Assembly (NCBI GenBank): GCA_016704325.1
Contig: JADJAG010000008.1
Location: 744,001 to 808,000 of the forward strand
Reading direction: 5' to 3'
Source of the DNA: Chitinophagaceae bacterium
Lineage (GTDB): Bacteria > Bacteroidota > Bacteroidia > Chitinophagales > UBA10324
Length of the DNA stretch: 64,000 nucleotides
Both the position numbers and the translations under genes were made by a program. Shown here piece after piece: positions 33,859-42,266 of the stretch (its first letter is position 1; every line of letters begins with the position of its first letter). Under the pieces are notes generated by a model that was not told the DNA's origin, did no database searches, and saw only the letters and a program-made list of their open reading frames with translations.

Positions 33859-34641
33859 TCAAGGTAGATCAAGGTAATTTATTAGGGAGGGAAGCTGCAA
33901 CCTGGCATCTGTCATCCGGTTATCCATTATCTCGCCGGACACGGCTTCCACTTTCCATGGATTGCCGTGAAGTTTATTCAAGGCTGTTGCAATTTCAAAA
34001 AAATTCCAGTGTTCATTGGCGTCCAGCTGATACAGTGATGGTGGGCAATCTGCAGCGAGATCAATCAATTGACTACAGGTATCGGCAAGAAAAGAACAGG
34101 CCGGTTTCCAGTTTACATTTGCACGTATGATACCGTTATCATCCATCTGCCTTTGCAGATAATCTATCATGTTATTAGATCCGGCTGCATGGCCAATCTG
34201 CCAACCAAGTCGTGCGATCAGCGCATCCGGATTTTGTGAACGTACCCGTTCTTCCGCCATTCGTTTCTCATAGCCATAACCTGATTCTGCATCCGGTTTA
34301 GACGTGGTGTCAAATGGTCCAGACTGCCTGTTTGAAAAAACGAGGTTGGTGCTGGTGAATACAAACTTTACCTTCAGTTTACGGGTAATCCATGCAAGCT
34401 CACCGGGCCATTCGTAGTTGATTTTCCAGGTTTCATTTTCAATGCCTGTTAGTTTTGATGCGAACGCTAGGTGAAAAAGAAAATCAGGTTGAGTCTCTCG
34501 CACAAAATCTTCCATCCTTTGATAATCATCTACCGGAACTTCGTCTCTATTCCAGCCAATCACTTCTATATGATTCTGATTAAGCAACTTTCGCAATGCC
34601 ATTCCAATTGTTCCATTGGCGCCGGTTAGCAAGGCCTTCAT
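33859..34641 (-). CDS. SDR-family sugar reductase, RmlD-like
   Basis: The 260-residue protein has the NAD(P) motif LTGANGTIGMAL (about residues 4-15) and a YxxxK-type catalytic pair in YGYEKRMAEE, with the layout of dTDP-4-dehydrorhamnose reductases and extended SDR enzymes. It is shorter than RmlD (about 290), and no rhamnose pathway neighbours are present, so the exact substrate is unknown. It is 120 bp before the LamG-like gene on the same strand. Confidence 0.8.
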   Translation of the reverse strand: MKALLTGANGTIGMALRKLLNQNHIEVIGWNRDEVPVDDYQRMEDFVRETQPDFLFHLAFASKLTGIENETWKINYEWPGELAWITRKLKVKFVFTSTNLVFSNRQSGPFDTTSKPDAESGYGYEKRMAEERVRSQNPDALIARLGWQIGHAAGSNNMIDYLQRQMDDNGIIRANVNWKPACSFLADTCSQLIDLAADCPPSLYQLDANEHWNFFEIATALNKLHGNPWKVEAVSGEIMDNRMTDARLQLPSLINYLDLP

Positions 34642-34743
34642 CCGTGTACTAATTTATAGGTCATTATATACATTTCGCCTTGTCCATTTGTGAAATCGAA
34701 ATATAAGGATTTGTTGGTGTGATTTATTATGTCCGTGGTTGGC

Positions 34744-34812
34744 GTCCTAGCCAAGCACTATTGTTTCTAAACTTTCTAACGCTGGTTGGTGAAAACACCA
34801 ACCAGAGGCTGA
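34744..34812 (+). repeat. 69-bp direct repeat, copy 1
   Basis: It starts GTCCTAGCCAAGCACTATTG and contains the perfect hairpin CTGGTTGGTG-AAAA-CACCAACCAG. It matches 38094-38162 at 67 of 69 positions. It lies in the 430-bp gap before the first propeller-like T9SS gene. Confidence 0.9.
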
Positions 34813-35071
34813 AGAATGACTACATTTATCACTATCATGATTGTGGCAGGTGACATCCTTGTCAACTTCCACTAACACATTTGCACAAGTACTATGCGGG
34901 TAGTGAAAAACAAATTTGATGCTTGATCATTTTGAATTCCGCCAGCTTGGCCATAAAACCTTGATGCATAAACATCGTGGTGGTATCGATTGGACGCGCA
35001 CTCGTTCGCTGCCCTCAAAGCTTGACTGCAAACGAGCGCGAGTTTGGGGTTATTATAAAATAGTTGGTGTC
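34813..35071. other. Intergenic region before the first propeller-like gene
   Basis: A frame is open from 34916 but encodes no signal peptide until the ATG at 35072. A second imperfect hairpin (GCACTCGTTCGC ... GCAAACGAGCGC, about 35006-35040) lies just upstream of that ATG. No other gene is seen. Confidence 0.4.
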
Positions 35072-36553
35072 ATGAAGAGGCTGCCATTTATCGCCATGAT
35101 ATTTTCTTCTCTGCAGCTATGCAGTCAACATTTAAGTGATGTTTGGCAGTTGGGAGTAACATTACCAGGAATAAAACCGGCAATGACTTTTGTAAACGGA
35201 TCTCCAGAACCGTATATAGAGACGCGTAAGTTAAGCATGTTTGTTACGAACGCAAGCATATCAGATACGCTAGGTCAACTACTATTTTATACCAATGGTC
35301 AGTGGATAGCAAATAGAAATCATGACACGCTTTCTAATAGTGAAAACTTCAATCCTGGTTATGCTACTGATGTTTATTATTATGCTGGCTTAGGAATCAC
35401 TGAAGGAACCATCATTATCCCCAAACCTGATACGCAGTTTCTTTATAGCTTATTTTATGTTACGTTTGAACAGGTTGAAGTGGATGATATCATAATTACT
35501 CAACCCCTTCATCTGAGCTATTCGGAAATTGATATAAGCCAAGATAGCGGTATGGGAGAGATGACGTTAAAGAATGTTTTGTTAATAGAAGATACTTTAA
35601 CGCAAGGATTTCTTACTGCAACAAAACATGCTAATGGAAGAGATTGGTGGATTATCTCACACGAGTACAGTACCAAACGATTTTATGGCTGGTTGCTTTC
35701 TCCTGATACTATTGAAGGTCCGTTCTCACAATGGATAGGGATTGATATCGATTATGATGCTATCGGACAGTCAAATTTTTCGCCGGATGGTAGTAAATAT
35801 GCAATGGTAAATTATTTTCAAAATACTGTCAGTATTTTTAATTTTGACAGGTGCACCGGCTTATTTAATAATGCACTGATAGATTCAAATTTTACTGACT
35901 TAGACTGGCTGAGGGGATGCTCCTTTTCACCAAACAGCAGATTCTTGTATATAAATAACGCCCTTGAATTATTTCAATATGACACTTGGGCCAGTGACGT
36001 CATCAGTTCAAGAACAAAAATTGCTGACTGGGATAGTAATTATAATCCACTGGCAACATGGTTCGAGTACTCTCAAATAGCTTCCGATAATAAGATTTAT
36101 ATTAATACTGTAAACGGATGTAAAGCCATGCATGTCATCAACTTTCCCGATAGCATAGGAATCGCTTGTAACTTCCTTCAGCAAGGATTGTTATTGCCAA
36201 AAGATAGTTATACAATACCACATTTTCCCAACTACGATCTCGGTCCTTTAACTGGGTCACCCTGTGATACATTGTATTTGCAAGCTCAAAACTCTAGCCT
36301 CCAAACTCAAAATTGCTATCGCATTTATCCTAATCCTGCAAGCAATTGGCTTAAGATGGTTTACGAAACACAGCAAGATGCCTTGTTTGAATTATTTGAT
36401 CTTTATGGCAGAAGAGTAGCGGCGGTTAGTTTGTATCATTACTTTAAAAGTCGGCTCCTTGATGTGAGCAAATTGAGTGAAGGTGTGTATGCCTATTCGA
36501 TTAAAAACAAAAATGAAGTCTTGCAAAGCGGAAAAGTGGCGGTTGTAAAATGA
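35072..36553 (+). CDS. Secreted PD40/beta-propeller-like protein with T9SS domain, intact copy
   Basis: The 493-residue protein starts at the ATG at 35072, which gives a signal peptide (MKRLPFIAMIFSSLQLCSQH). The body has WD40-like/PD40 elements (NFSPDGSKYAMVNYFQNTVS, SFSPNSRFLYINNALELFQY, ASDNKIYINTVNGC) around residues 80-400, and ends with a T9SS type A domain (CYRIYPNPASNWLKMVYETQ, then SEGVYAYSIKNKNEVLQSGK). The family is lineage-specific, with two relatives nearby (36702-38142 and 39185-40672). Function is unknown; it is surface-exported. Confidence 0.8.
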   Translation: MKRLPFIAMIFSSLQLCSQHLSDVWQLGVTLPGIKPAMTFVNGSPEPYIETRKLSMFVTNASISDTLGQLLFYTNGQWIANRNHDTLSNSENFNPGYATDVYYYAGLGITEGTIIIPKPDTQFLYSLFYVTFEQVEVDDIIITQPLHLSYSEIDISQDSGMGEMTLKNVLLIEDTLTQGFLTATKHANGRDWWIISHEYSTKRFYGWLLSPDTIEGPFSQWIGIDIDYDAIGQSNFSPDGSKYAMVNYFQNTVSIFNFDRCTGLFNNALIDSNFTDLDWLRGCSFSPNSRFLYINNALELFQYDTWASDVISSRTKIADWDSNYNPLATWFEYSQIASDNKIYINTVNGCKAMHVINFPDSIGIACNFLQQGLLLPKDSYTIPHFPNYDLGPLTGSPCDTLYLQAQNSSLQTQNCYRIYPNPASNWLKMVYETQQDALFELFDLYGRRVAAVSLYHYFKSRLLDVSKLSEGVYAYSIKNKNEVLQSGKVAVVK

Positions 36554-36576
36554 ACTAGGGAACGGACTGTTCAGTA

Positions 36577-36693
36577 GCATTCCCCGTTATAATTCCTGTA
36601 AACGTTGCAGGATTGCCAGGCGGAATTTATATGTGCGACTTCCTTGAAGGAAGCAAGTTGATTGCCCGTTCCAAATTGATTATTGTAAATTAA
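36577..36693 (+). pseudogene. Orphan T9SS sorting-domain tail
   Basis: In the gap between the two propeller-like genes, a frame ending TAA at 36691-36693 encodes PVNVAGLPGGIYMCDFLEGS and KLIARSKLIIVN. This is the last part of a type A sorting domain, with no N-terminal half or start codon. It is probably the 3' end of a third family member lost by recombination. Confidence 0.7.
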
Positions 36694-36701
36694 ACTGTAT
36701 C

Positions 36702-38142
36702 GTGAAGACCTTCATGTCTGTTTTTATAATGCTATGCTGGCTGCAGTCATCTGGTCAGCATCTATCGGATGTATGGGAACTAGGAGGTCAATTAAGTGCA
36801 AATAAACCTGCGGCTACTTTCATCAATGGTGACCCTGAGGTTTATGTCGAGCAACGCAAGATGGTGATGTTCATTACTAATGGCAGCATTTGCGACACAA
36901 CAGGCAATCTTTTGTTTTACACTAATGGACAATATATTGCGAACAAGAATCACGATACACTTAAGAACAGTCAGGACTTTAATCCGGGTTACGCCACTGA
37001 TGTATATTATTTTGCTGGATTAGGAATTACTGAGGGTATTGTTATTATTCCTAAGCCAGAACATTCAGCTTTTTTTTAGCTTGTTCTATGTAACGTTTGA
37101 TCAGATTGAAGTGAACAGTATATTTATAACCCAACCACTTCATCTAAGTTATTCTGAAATTGATATAAGTAAGGACAACGGTCTTGGGGAAATGACTCTC
37201 AAAAATCTTTTCCTAATCGAGGATACATTAACCCAGGGTTTGCTCACCGCTTCAAAGCATGCAAATGGCAGAGATTGGTGGATTATCTCGCATGAGTACA
37301 GCACCAACCGATTCTATAGTTGGCTACTTGCTCCAGATACAATCAAGGGCCCCTTTTCACAATGGATCGGGATTGATATAGACTATGATGCAATCAGTCA
37401 GGCGAATTTCTCCCCGGATGGCAGTAAATATTCAATGGTTAATCACATTCAAAACACAGTGAGCATTTTAGATTTTGACCGTTGCACTGGTCAGTTTTCA
37501 AATGCATTGGTTGATTCTGGCTTTGCTATGTCAGTCTTAGATGGTTGCGCTTTTTCTCCTAATAGCCGTTTTCTATATGTTAGTGACCCGCTTGCATTAT
37601 GGCAATATGACATGTACGCCACGAATGTTGTTGGTTCTCGAATACAGATTGCCGACTGGGATGGAAGTGAGGATCCACTGGAGACCTGGTTTTTTTATAT
37701 GCAGATTGCTCCCGATAATAAGATATATATGAGCACCAAAAATGGGTGTGAAAGCATGCATGTAATCAATGAGCCGGACAGCTTAGGGTTAGCATGCAAC
37801 TTTGTTCAAATGGGTTTGGAGCTACCTAAAGTAAATGCGAGTATTCCCTATTTTCCAAACTACGATCTCGGTCCCTTGCCAGGATCATCGTGCGATACTT
37901 TATACACGAATCTCGATTCACATACCACGAATCACGAGTTTCGCATTTATCCCAATCCTGCCAACTCATGGCTCAATATAGTTTACACCCAGCAAATTGA
38001 TGCCGTGTTTGAATTATTCGATCTTTATGGCAGAAGAGTAGCGGCGATGGGTTTGTATCATTACTTCAAGAGCAGGCTGCTTGATGTGAGTGAGTCCTCG
38101 CCAAGCACTATTGTTTCTAAACTTTCTAACGCTGGTTGGTGA
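36702..38142 (+). pseudogene. PD40-like T9SS protein, frameshifted and 3'-truncated copy
   Basis: It starts at GTG 36702 with a signal peptide and is closely similar to the 35072 gene. After GIVIIPKPEHSAFF it stops at 37077-37079; the homologous sequence resumes at NIQLFFSLFYVTFDQ in another frame (37039-38142). One extra base near 37065 explains the break. At the 3' end the T9SS domain is cut after SRLLDVS and replaced by STIVSKLSNAGW, encoded by the 69-bp repeat at 38094. It therefore lacks a complete secretion signal and is very likely inactive. Confidence 0.85.
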
Positions 38143-38162
38143 AAAGACCAACCAGAGGCTGA
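38094..38162 (+). repeat. 69-bp direct repeat, copy 2, fused into the pseudogene
   Basis: It matches 34744-34812 at 67 of 69 bases, with a 9-bp stem CTGGTTGGT/ACCAACCAG. It begins inside the coding region of the frameshifted gene and supplies its new stop codon. Confidence 0.9.
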
Positions 38163-38171
38163 CCAGTCATC

Positions 38172-38693
38172 TTATTCCCAATAACAAGCAAATTCTTCAC
38201 AAGACATTCTTAGTGTATCAAAAGGAGGGTCATCGTTGACAAAAGTGATTGTGAAGTTTCCTGTCAATCTATGCGTTGAAGTATCCACTTCTACATGCAT
38301 TAAATTGTTAAGTGAGTCCCCATCCCAAACAGCATAAACATACTCAAGCAAATCCGGAAAAGGGGCAAAAGGCGGGACGCAGCAAGCACCGGAATATAAC
38401 GCCGTTGGTGAATTTCCGGGTCCGTTCTTTTTTAAAATAATATCCTGTGAAACTCTAGTAAATGGACTGAAATTGATCTCCCAGTTACGACCATCATCGG
38501 TCACTCGTTCCAATTCTATATAAAGTAGTGAGTCATCTATATCGGGGTCTATAATGAATCCGAATTCAAAATGCTCATCATTGACTTTAACATTAGCATA
38601 AAATGAGTAATCCGGCACTTGTGGCTTATTATCTTTACAACTTAAGATAAAAAAAATGAAAAGTGGTGCAAATAAAGCAGACTTGAATCTCAT
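38172..38693 (-). CDS. Hypothetical lipoprotein
   Basis: The 173-residue protein has a lipoprotein signal (MRFKSALFAPLFIFFILSCK) with a lipobox Cys at residue 19. The mature part is acidic, with two adjacent Cys pairs (SGACCVPPF and a C-terminal SCEEFACYWE). No family is recognised. It is probably in the outer or inner membrane facing the periplasm. Its ATG overlaps the end of the T9SS fragment at 38690. Confidence 0.65.
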   Translation of the reverse strand: MRFKSALFAPLFIFFILSCKDNKPQVPDYSFYANVKVNDEHFEFGFIIDPDIDDSLLYIELERVTDDGRNWEINFSPFTRVSQDIILKKNGPGNSPTALYSGACCVPPFAPFPDLLEYVYAVWDGDSLNNLMHVEVDTSTHRLTGNFTITFVNDDPPFDTLRMSCEEFACYWE

Positions 38694-39001
38694 GGCTCTG
38701 TAGAAATTATGAAGGGAATACTTTCAACAAATTCAGCAGAAACAATTTGCAAATAATAAATTCCTCCAGATGAATTTACGGTTATTGGAAATGAATTACT
38801 ACCTGATTCCGCTTTTTCATTTTTTGCTTGTAATACTTGACCCAATAAAGAGACAATTCGGTAAGAAAAAGATCTCTCATCAAAAGAATTATCAATTGAC
38901 AAAAGTATTTTACACCGCCCCCGTGTCTCCGCAAAAAGCCTTGTGCTGTGAGCCGGCGGGACACGGGGGAATTCAATGCAACTATTTCTTTGATCATTCA
39001 A
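38690..39001 (-). pseudogene. T9SS sorting-domain fragment with foreign 5' end
   Basis: The last 60 residues (FSYRIVSLLGQVLQAKNEKA, then SGGIYYLQIVSAEFVESIPF) are a type A sorting domain. The first 40 residues come from a GC-rich inverted repeat (38918-38969) and have no signal peptide. The fragment cannot be exported as it stands. It is the 3' end of a larger gene cut by a repeat insertion or recombination. Confidence 0.65.
38918..38969. repeat. GC-rich inverted repeat
   Basis: CCCCCGTGTC (38918-38927) and GACACGGGGG (38960-38969) pair perfectly around a 32-base loop. Composition differs from the AT-rich neighbours. It marks the break point of the T9SS fragment. Confidence 0.8.
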
Positions 39002-39184
39002 CTTATGTGCTTACTGCTTTACGTGAGTAATAAATATAGGATTAAATTAATCAGTGATAGTTTATCAGAATGCTTACCCTTTGTTTAATTGCCTATTCTA
39101 AGAGTTGATAGCACATTACACAAAGGATGAAAATAAAGTAATAGGTAAAACCATTCAATAGAGAATAATGGTTTTCTAAGCCGG

Positions 39185-40672
39185 CTAATGCACTACCACC
39201 ACTTTCTCACTCCACATCTTCTCTCCATTCTGAGTGACCACAGCAAGATAAACACCTGCGGGAAGTTGGCTTACATTCAGTAGCCGGTTTTTGAAATAGT
39301 GAAACAAACTTGTCTCAGCTACCTTCTTCCCGTTTATATCTAATAAAGAAAGTACTCCATCTTCCTCTGTAGAATAAATTATGTTGAGCCAGTCACTCAC
39401 CGGATTGAGTGAAATTCTGAAGGATGCATTGCTATTTAAAGTTTGAGAATTAGATAGGAAAAGGGTATCGCAAGGTGAACCAATTAACGGACCTAAATCA
39501 TAATTGGGAAATGAAGGAATATTCCAAGTCCAGGTTGGCAATACATAAGAGTGTGCGGTAAAATTACATGCTAATCCCAAATTATCCGGATCATTGATAA
39601 CATTGAGATACTTAACGCCATTCCATGAACTCATATAAATTTTCCCGTCTGGTGCTAACTGATGCATAAAAAAATAAACAGGTATGGTACCGTCATAGAA
39701 AGTGTCCCAGGCAGCAACATGAATTCTATTTTCTACCATATTGTTCTCCCAGGTATCATATTGATACAAATTGAAAAGTGTGCTAACATATAGAAAGCGG
39801 TTGTTAGGAGAAAATGAATTGCCACGACAAGCAAAAGAATCAGGATTGATAAAAGAAACCGCATTAGAAAATTCACCAGTGCAGCGGTCAAATTGTAAAT
39901 AGTCAACGCCACCTGCAAAATTGGTAAAACAATATTTCGATCCGTCAGGAGAAAAGGTAGCCTGAACAACTACATCTGATGTAATATCAAACCCAATGCT
40001 TTGAGTGAAAGGGCCTTGAATACCTAAAGGAGTAACAAGCAATTTATAGTACATATTGTTATAATAACGGTGCAAAATTATCCACCAATCCCTTCCGTTA
40101 GCATGTTTGCAAGCTGTCAAACCTCCCCAAGTCAGAGTATCCTCAATAATTTTAACATTCTTCAATGTGTCTACGATTCGTCCTAATCCTCCGTCAAACT
40201 TCATATCAACTACGGAATAGCTTAGATAAAGCGGCTGTGCTTCATTTTGATTATGGGCAATAAAATATTCTCCGGATTCATGAAAGAGGTAATATCGTTG
40301 CATATCTCCGGGATCAGGTATTATTAAAGCCCCTTGCGAATTTTTCATTCCTTGTGGTTCACTATTGCTGGTAATAATTCCTGGGTTAAAATTTATTGAA
40401 TTTTGTAAAGTGTCATATTCGCTATTCCCAATGATAAGGCCATTTGTATAAAATAATAGATTACCAAGCGTATCACAAATACTAGTATTTGAAATATTTA
40501 AAGCCATAATCCTGCTAATGCTAATTGTGTCCATAGCCCCACTCATATATCGCATTTCACAATTGGGATATACAAGAGTATTGAAATAACCCAACTCCCA
40601 TACATTGGTTCTATTCTGTGCTTGCGCATAGTGAATAATCAACAAAAGAAGATATGTTAAAAAACCCCTCAT
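39185..40672 (-). CDS. Secreted PD40/beta-propeller-like protein with T9SS domain, third family member
   Basis: The 495-residue protein has a signal peptide (MRGFLTYLLLLIIHYAQAQN), the same body plan as the 35072 gene (NTSICDTLGNLLFYTNGLII, ATFSPDGSKYCFTNFAGGVD, NSFSPNNRFLYVSTLFNLYQ), and a complete T9SS domain (SFRISLNPVSDWLNIIYSTE; VYLAVVTQNGEKMWSEKVVV). It is on the opposite strand to its relatives and more diverged. Its ATG overlaps the stop of the upstream T9SS tail (ATGA). Function is unknown. Confidence 0.8.
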   Translation of the reverse strand: MRGFLTYLLLLIIHYAQAQNRTNVWELGYFNTLVYPNCEMRYMSGAMDTISISRIMALNISNTSICDTLGNLLFYTNGLIIGNSEYDTLQNSINFNPGIITSNSEPQGMKNSQGALIIPDPGDMQRYYLFHESGEYFIAHNQNEAQPLYLSYSVVDMKFDGGLGRIVDTLKNVKIIEDTLTWGGLTACKHANGRDWWIILHRYYNNMYYKLLVTPLGIQGPFTQSIGFDITSDVVVQATFSPDGSKYCFTNFAGGVDYLQFDRCTGEFSNAVSFINPDSFACRGNSFSPNNRFLYVSTLFNLYQYDTWENNMVENRIHVAAWDTFYDGTIPVYFFMHQLAPDGKIYMSSWNGVKYLNVINDPDNLGLACNFTAHSYVLPTWTWNIPSFPNYDLGPLIGSPCDTLFLSNSQTLNSNASFRISLNPVSDWLNIIYSTEEDGVLSLLDINGKKVAETSLFHYFKNRLLNVSQLPAGVYLAVVTQNGEKMWSEKVVVVH

Positions 40673-41061
40673 TTTAGTTTAATAAACTTAGTGCACCAAA
40701 CAGGTGTTTCCATTTCATTAATAGAAATAAAGTAGATCCCATCTGCAAATTTGGAACAGTTCAGAATTATTTTGCCTTTAGATGCATTAATGGCGTTCAT
40801 CCACAGTACCTTACCAATTACATCACTAACACTAATATGATAATGTTGCTTGTCATCAAGATTTTCAAAACTAACTGTAATTGCATTAGTTGTAGGATTT
40901 GGATAAAGATGAAATTCGGAAAGTGGTGTTTCAAATGCAACACGTGGCGGTTCTCCCGTTAGTCCGGATTTGTAATCCGGACTGGATGAGTAAGGGATTT
41001 TTAATCCCGTTTTGACAATGTTTTCCATGATTTTGATGCCAGCTGTCTGATTGTCAAACAT
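40669..41061 (-). pseudogene. Orphan T9SS sorting domain preceded by repeat-derived codons
   Basis: Residues from about 47 (SEFHLYPNPTTNAITVSFEN onward) are a full type A sorting domain ending in KFIKLK. The preceding residues (IPYSSSPDYKSGLTGEPP) are encoded by the palindromic repeat at 40961-40983, and there is no signal peptide. It looks like the tail of a lost secreted protein joined to a dispersed repeat. Confidence 0.6.
40961..40983. repeat. Short palindromic dispersed repeat
   Basis: AGTCCGGATT-TGT-AATCCGGACT is a perfect 10-bp stem. The adjoining reverse-strand sequence AATCCGGACTAACGG is shared with the repeat left of hicB (23540-23555). Confidence 0.8.
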
Positions 41062-41270
41062 CCGTCGAATATATAAAAGGAATTTAGTTTCAACATTAAA
41101 AAATTCATCATCGGATTGATGTCAAGCTCCAGATTGATGGGTGCGTATTTCGGATTAAAAATCCGAATACTCATTGGGTCGGGAGTATGAATTCGACCAA
41201 CATTCTGAACAGAATCGAACCAATGACCGCCCCGACTGAAGTCGGGAAGCTCTTTGCTTCGGAGCAAAAA
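41062..41270. other. Intergenic region with small palindromes
   Basis: It contains TCGGATT-AAA-AATCCGA (about 41152-41168) and CCCGACT...AGTCGGG (about 41231-41246). No gene is supported. It borders the tRNA-derived array. Confidence 0.45.
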
Positions 41271-41846
41271 AAACCACTCCGTTTTTCAGAATGGTTTTAA
41301 AAATTGGTGGAGGTGAACGAAGCCGAAGGGCGCAAAAATTTATCACACTCTTGCCGAATATCCGGCGCTTCGGCTCCGCTCAGCGACCGGATTTTCTTTA
41401 CCCTGAGGGAGTCGAGCCGACGCTCTTTCCTTCAGCAAAAAAAAACCACTCCGTTTTTCGGAATGGTTTTTAAAATTGGTGGAGGTGAACGGAGTCGAAG
41501 GGCGCAAAAATTTATCACACTCTTGCCGAAAATCCGGCGCTTCGGCTCCGCTCAGCGACCGGATTTTCTTTACCCTGAGGGAGTCGAGCCGATGCTCTTT
41601 CCTTCAGCACAAAAAAAACCACTCCGTTTTTCCGGAATGGTTTTCAAAATTGGTGGAGGCCAGCGGAATCGAACTGATGACTTTCCCGACTGGAGTCGGG
41701 ACGCTCTTTGATTCGGAGCAAAAAAAAAACCATTCCGTTTTTCCGGAATGGTTTTTAAAATTGGTGGAGGTGAACGGAGTCGAACCGACGCTCTTTGCTT
41801 CGGAGCAAAAAAAAACCACTCCGTTTTTCGGAATGGTTTTCAAAAT
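41271..41846 (-). repeat. Array of partial tRNA-Ala 3' ends, each followed by a terminator hairpin
   Basis: Reading the minus strand from tRNA-Ala, five hairpins of the form AAACCATTCCGAAAAACGGA + GTGGTTT with long T runs occur at about 41814-41840, 41729-41756, 41617-41644, 41444-41471 and 41271-41298. Between them, copies of the tRNA-Ala 3' end (TTCGACTCCGTTCACCTCCA + CCA) end at 41762, 41651, 41477 and 41305. Each copy lacks the D and anticodon arms. Two copies (41305-41400 and 41477-41590) are split in the T-arm by the AATCCGG...CCGGATT repeat. ORFs over this region are artefacts. Confidence 0.85.
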
Positions 41847-41923
41847 TGGTGGAGGTGAACGGAGTCGAACCGATGACCTCCTGCTTGCAAGGCAGGCGCT
41901 CTAGCCAGCTGAGCTACACCCCC
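41847..41923 (-). tRNA. tRNA-Ala (TGC)
   Basis: The 77-base gene folds as a cloverleaf: acceptor GGGGGTG/CACCTCC with the G3-U70 pair that identifies alanine tRNA, anticodon loop CTTGCAA with TGC, T-loop GTTCGACTC, and an encoded CCA. A terminator hairpin follows at 41814-41840. It lies 51 bp after tRNA-Ile. Confidence 0.95.
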
Positions 41924-41974
41924 GTATTAAAAAAAATAGCTGATTCCTGTTTTAACAAGATTTCAACCATCAAG

Positions 41975-42048
41975 TAGGCCCGGGCAGAGTTGAACTGCCG
42001 ACCTCTACATTATCAGTGTAGCGCTCTAACCAACTGAGCTACGAGCCT
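41975..42048 (-). tRNA. tRNA-Ile (GAT)
   Basis: The 74-base gene has acceptor arms AGGCTCG/CGGGCCT, D-arm AGCTCAGTTGGTTAGAGC, anticodon stem CTACA/TGTAG with loop CTGATAA (GAT) and T-loop GTTCAACTC. CCA is not encoded (CTT follows). Ile then Ala is the order of a 16S-23S spacer, but no rRNA is adjacent. Confidence 0.95.
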
Positions 42049-42266
42049 GTGTCTGCCTGGGATTTGCTGACAAAATGATAAAGAACTGATTTTACTACCC
42101 GTTGCCTATTTAGCCATGCGGGAGCGCAAAAGTAAAATTTTTATTCAATTCTGAAACGACTGAATTGCTTTTTGTGCTCTTTCGCAGGCATTTGAAAATT
42201 ATATCTGCAAAATTCAACCTTCAAAACTGCCTCCTTTTGATACTTTTGTTCATACACAAAAAGGCT

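Noticed and set aside
35006..35040. Imperfect hairpin before the ATG at 35072 as a riboswitch
   Set aside because: The stem has mismatches and no known aptamer pattern; it is noted only as a palindrome.
41291..41977. ORFs of 60-142 codons across the tRNA-end array
   Set aside because: They read through partial tRNAs, terminators and repeats.
41847..42048. An rRNA operon around the tRNA-Ile/tRNA-Ala pair
   Set aside because: No 16S or 23S sequence is visible on either side.
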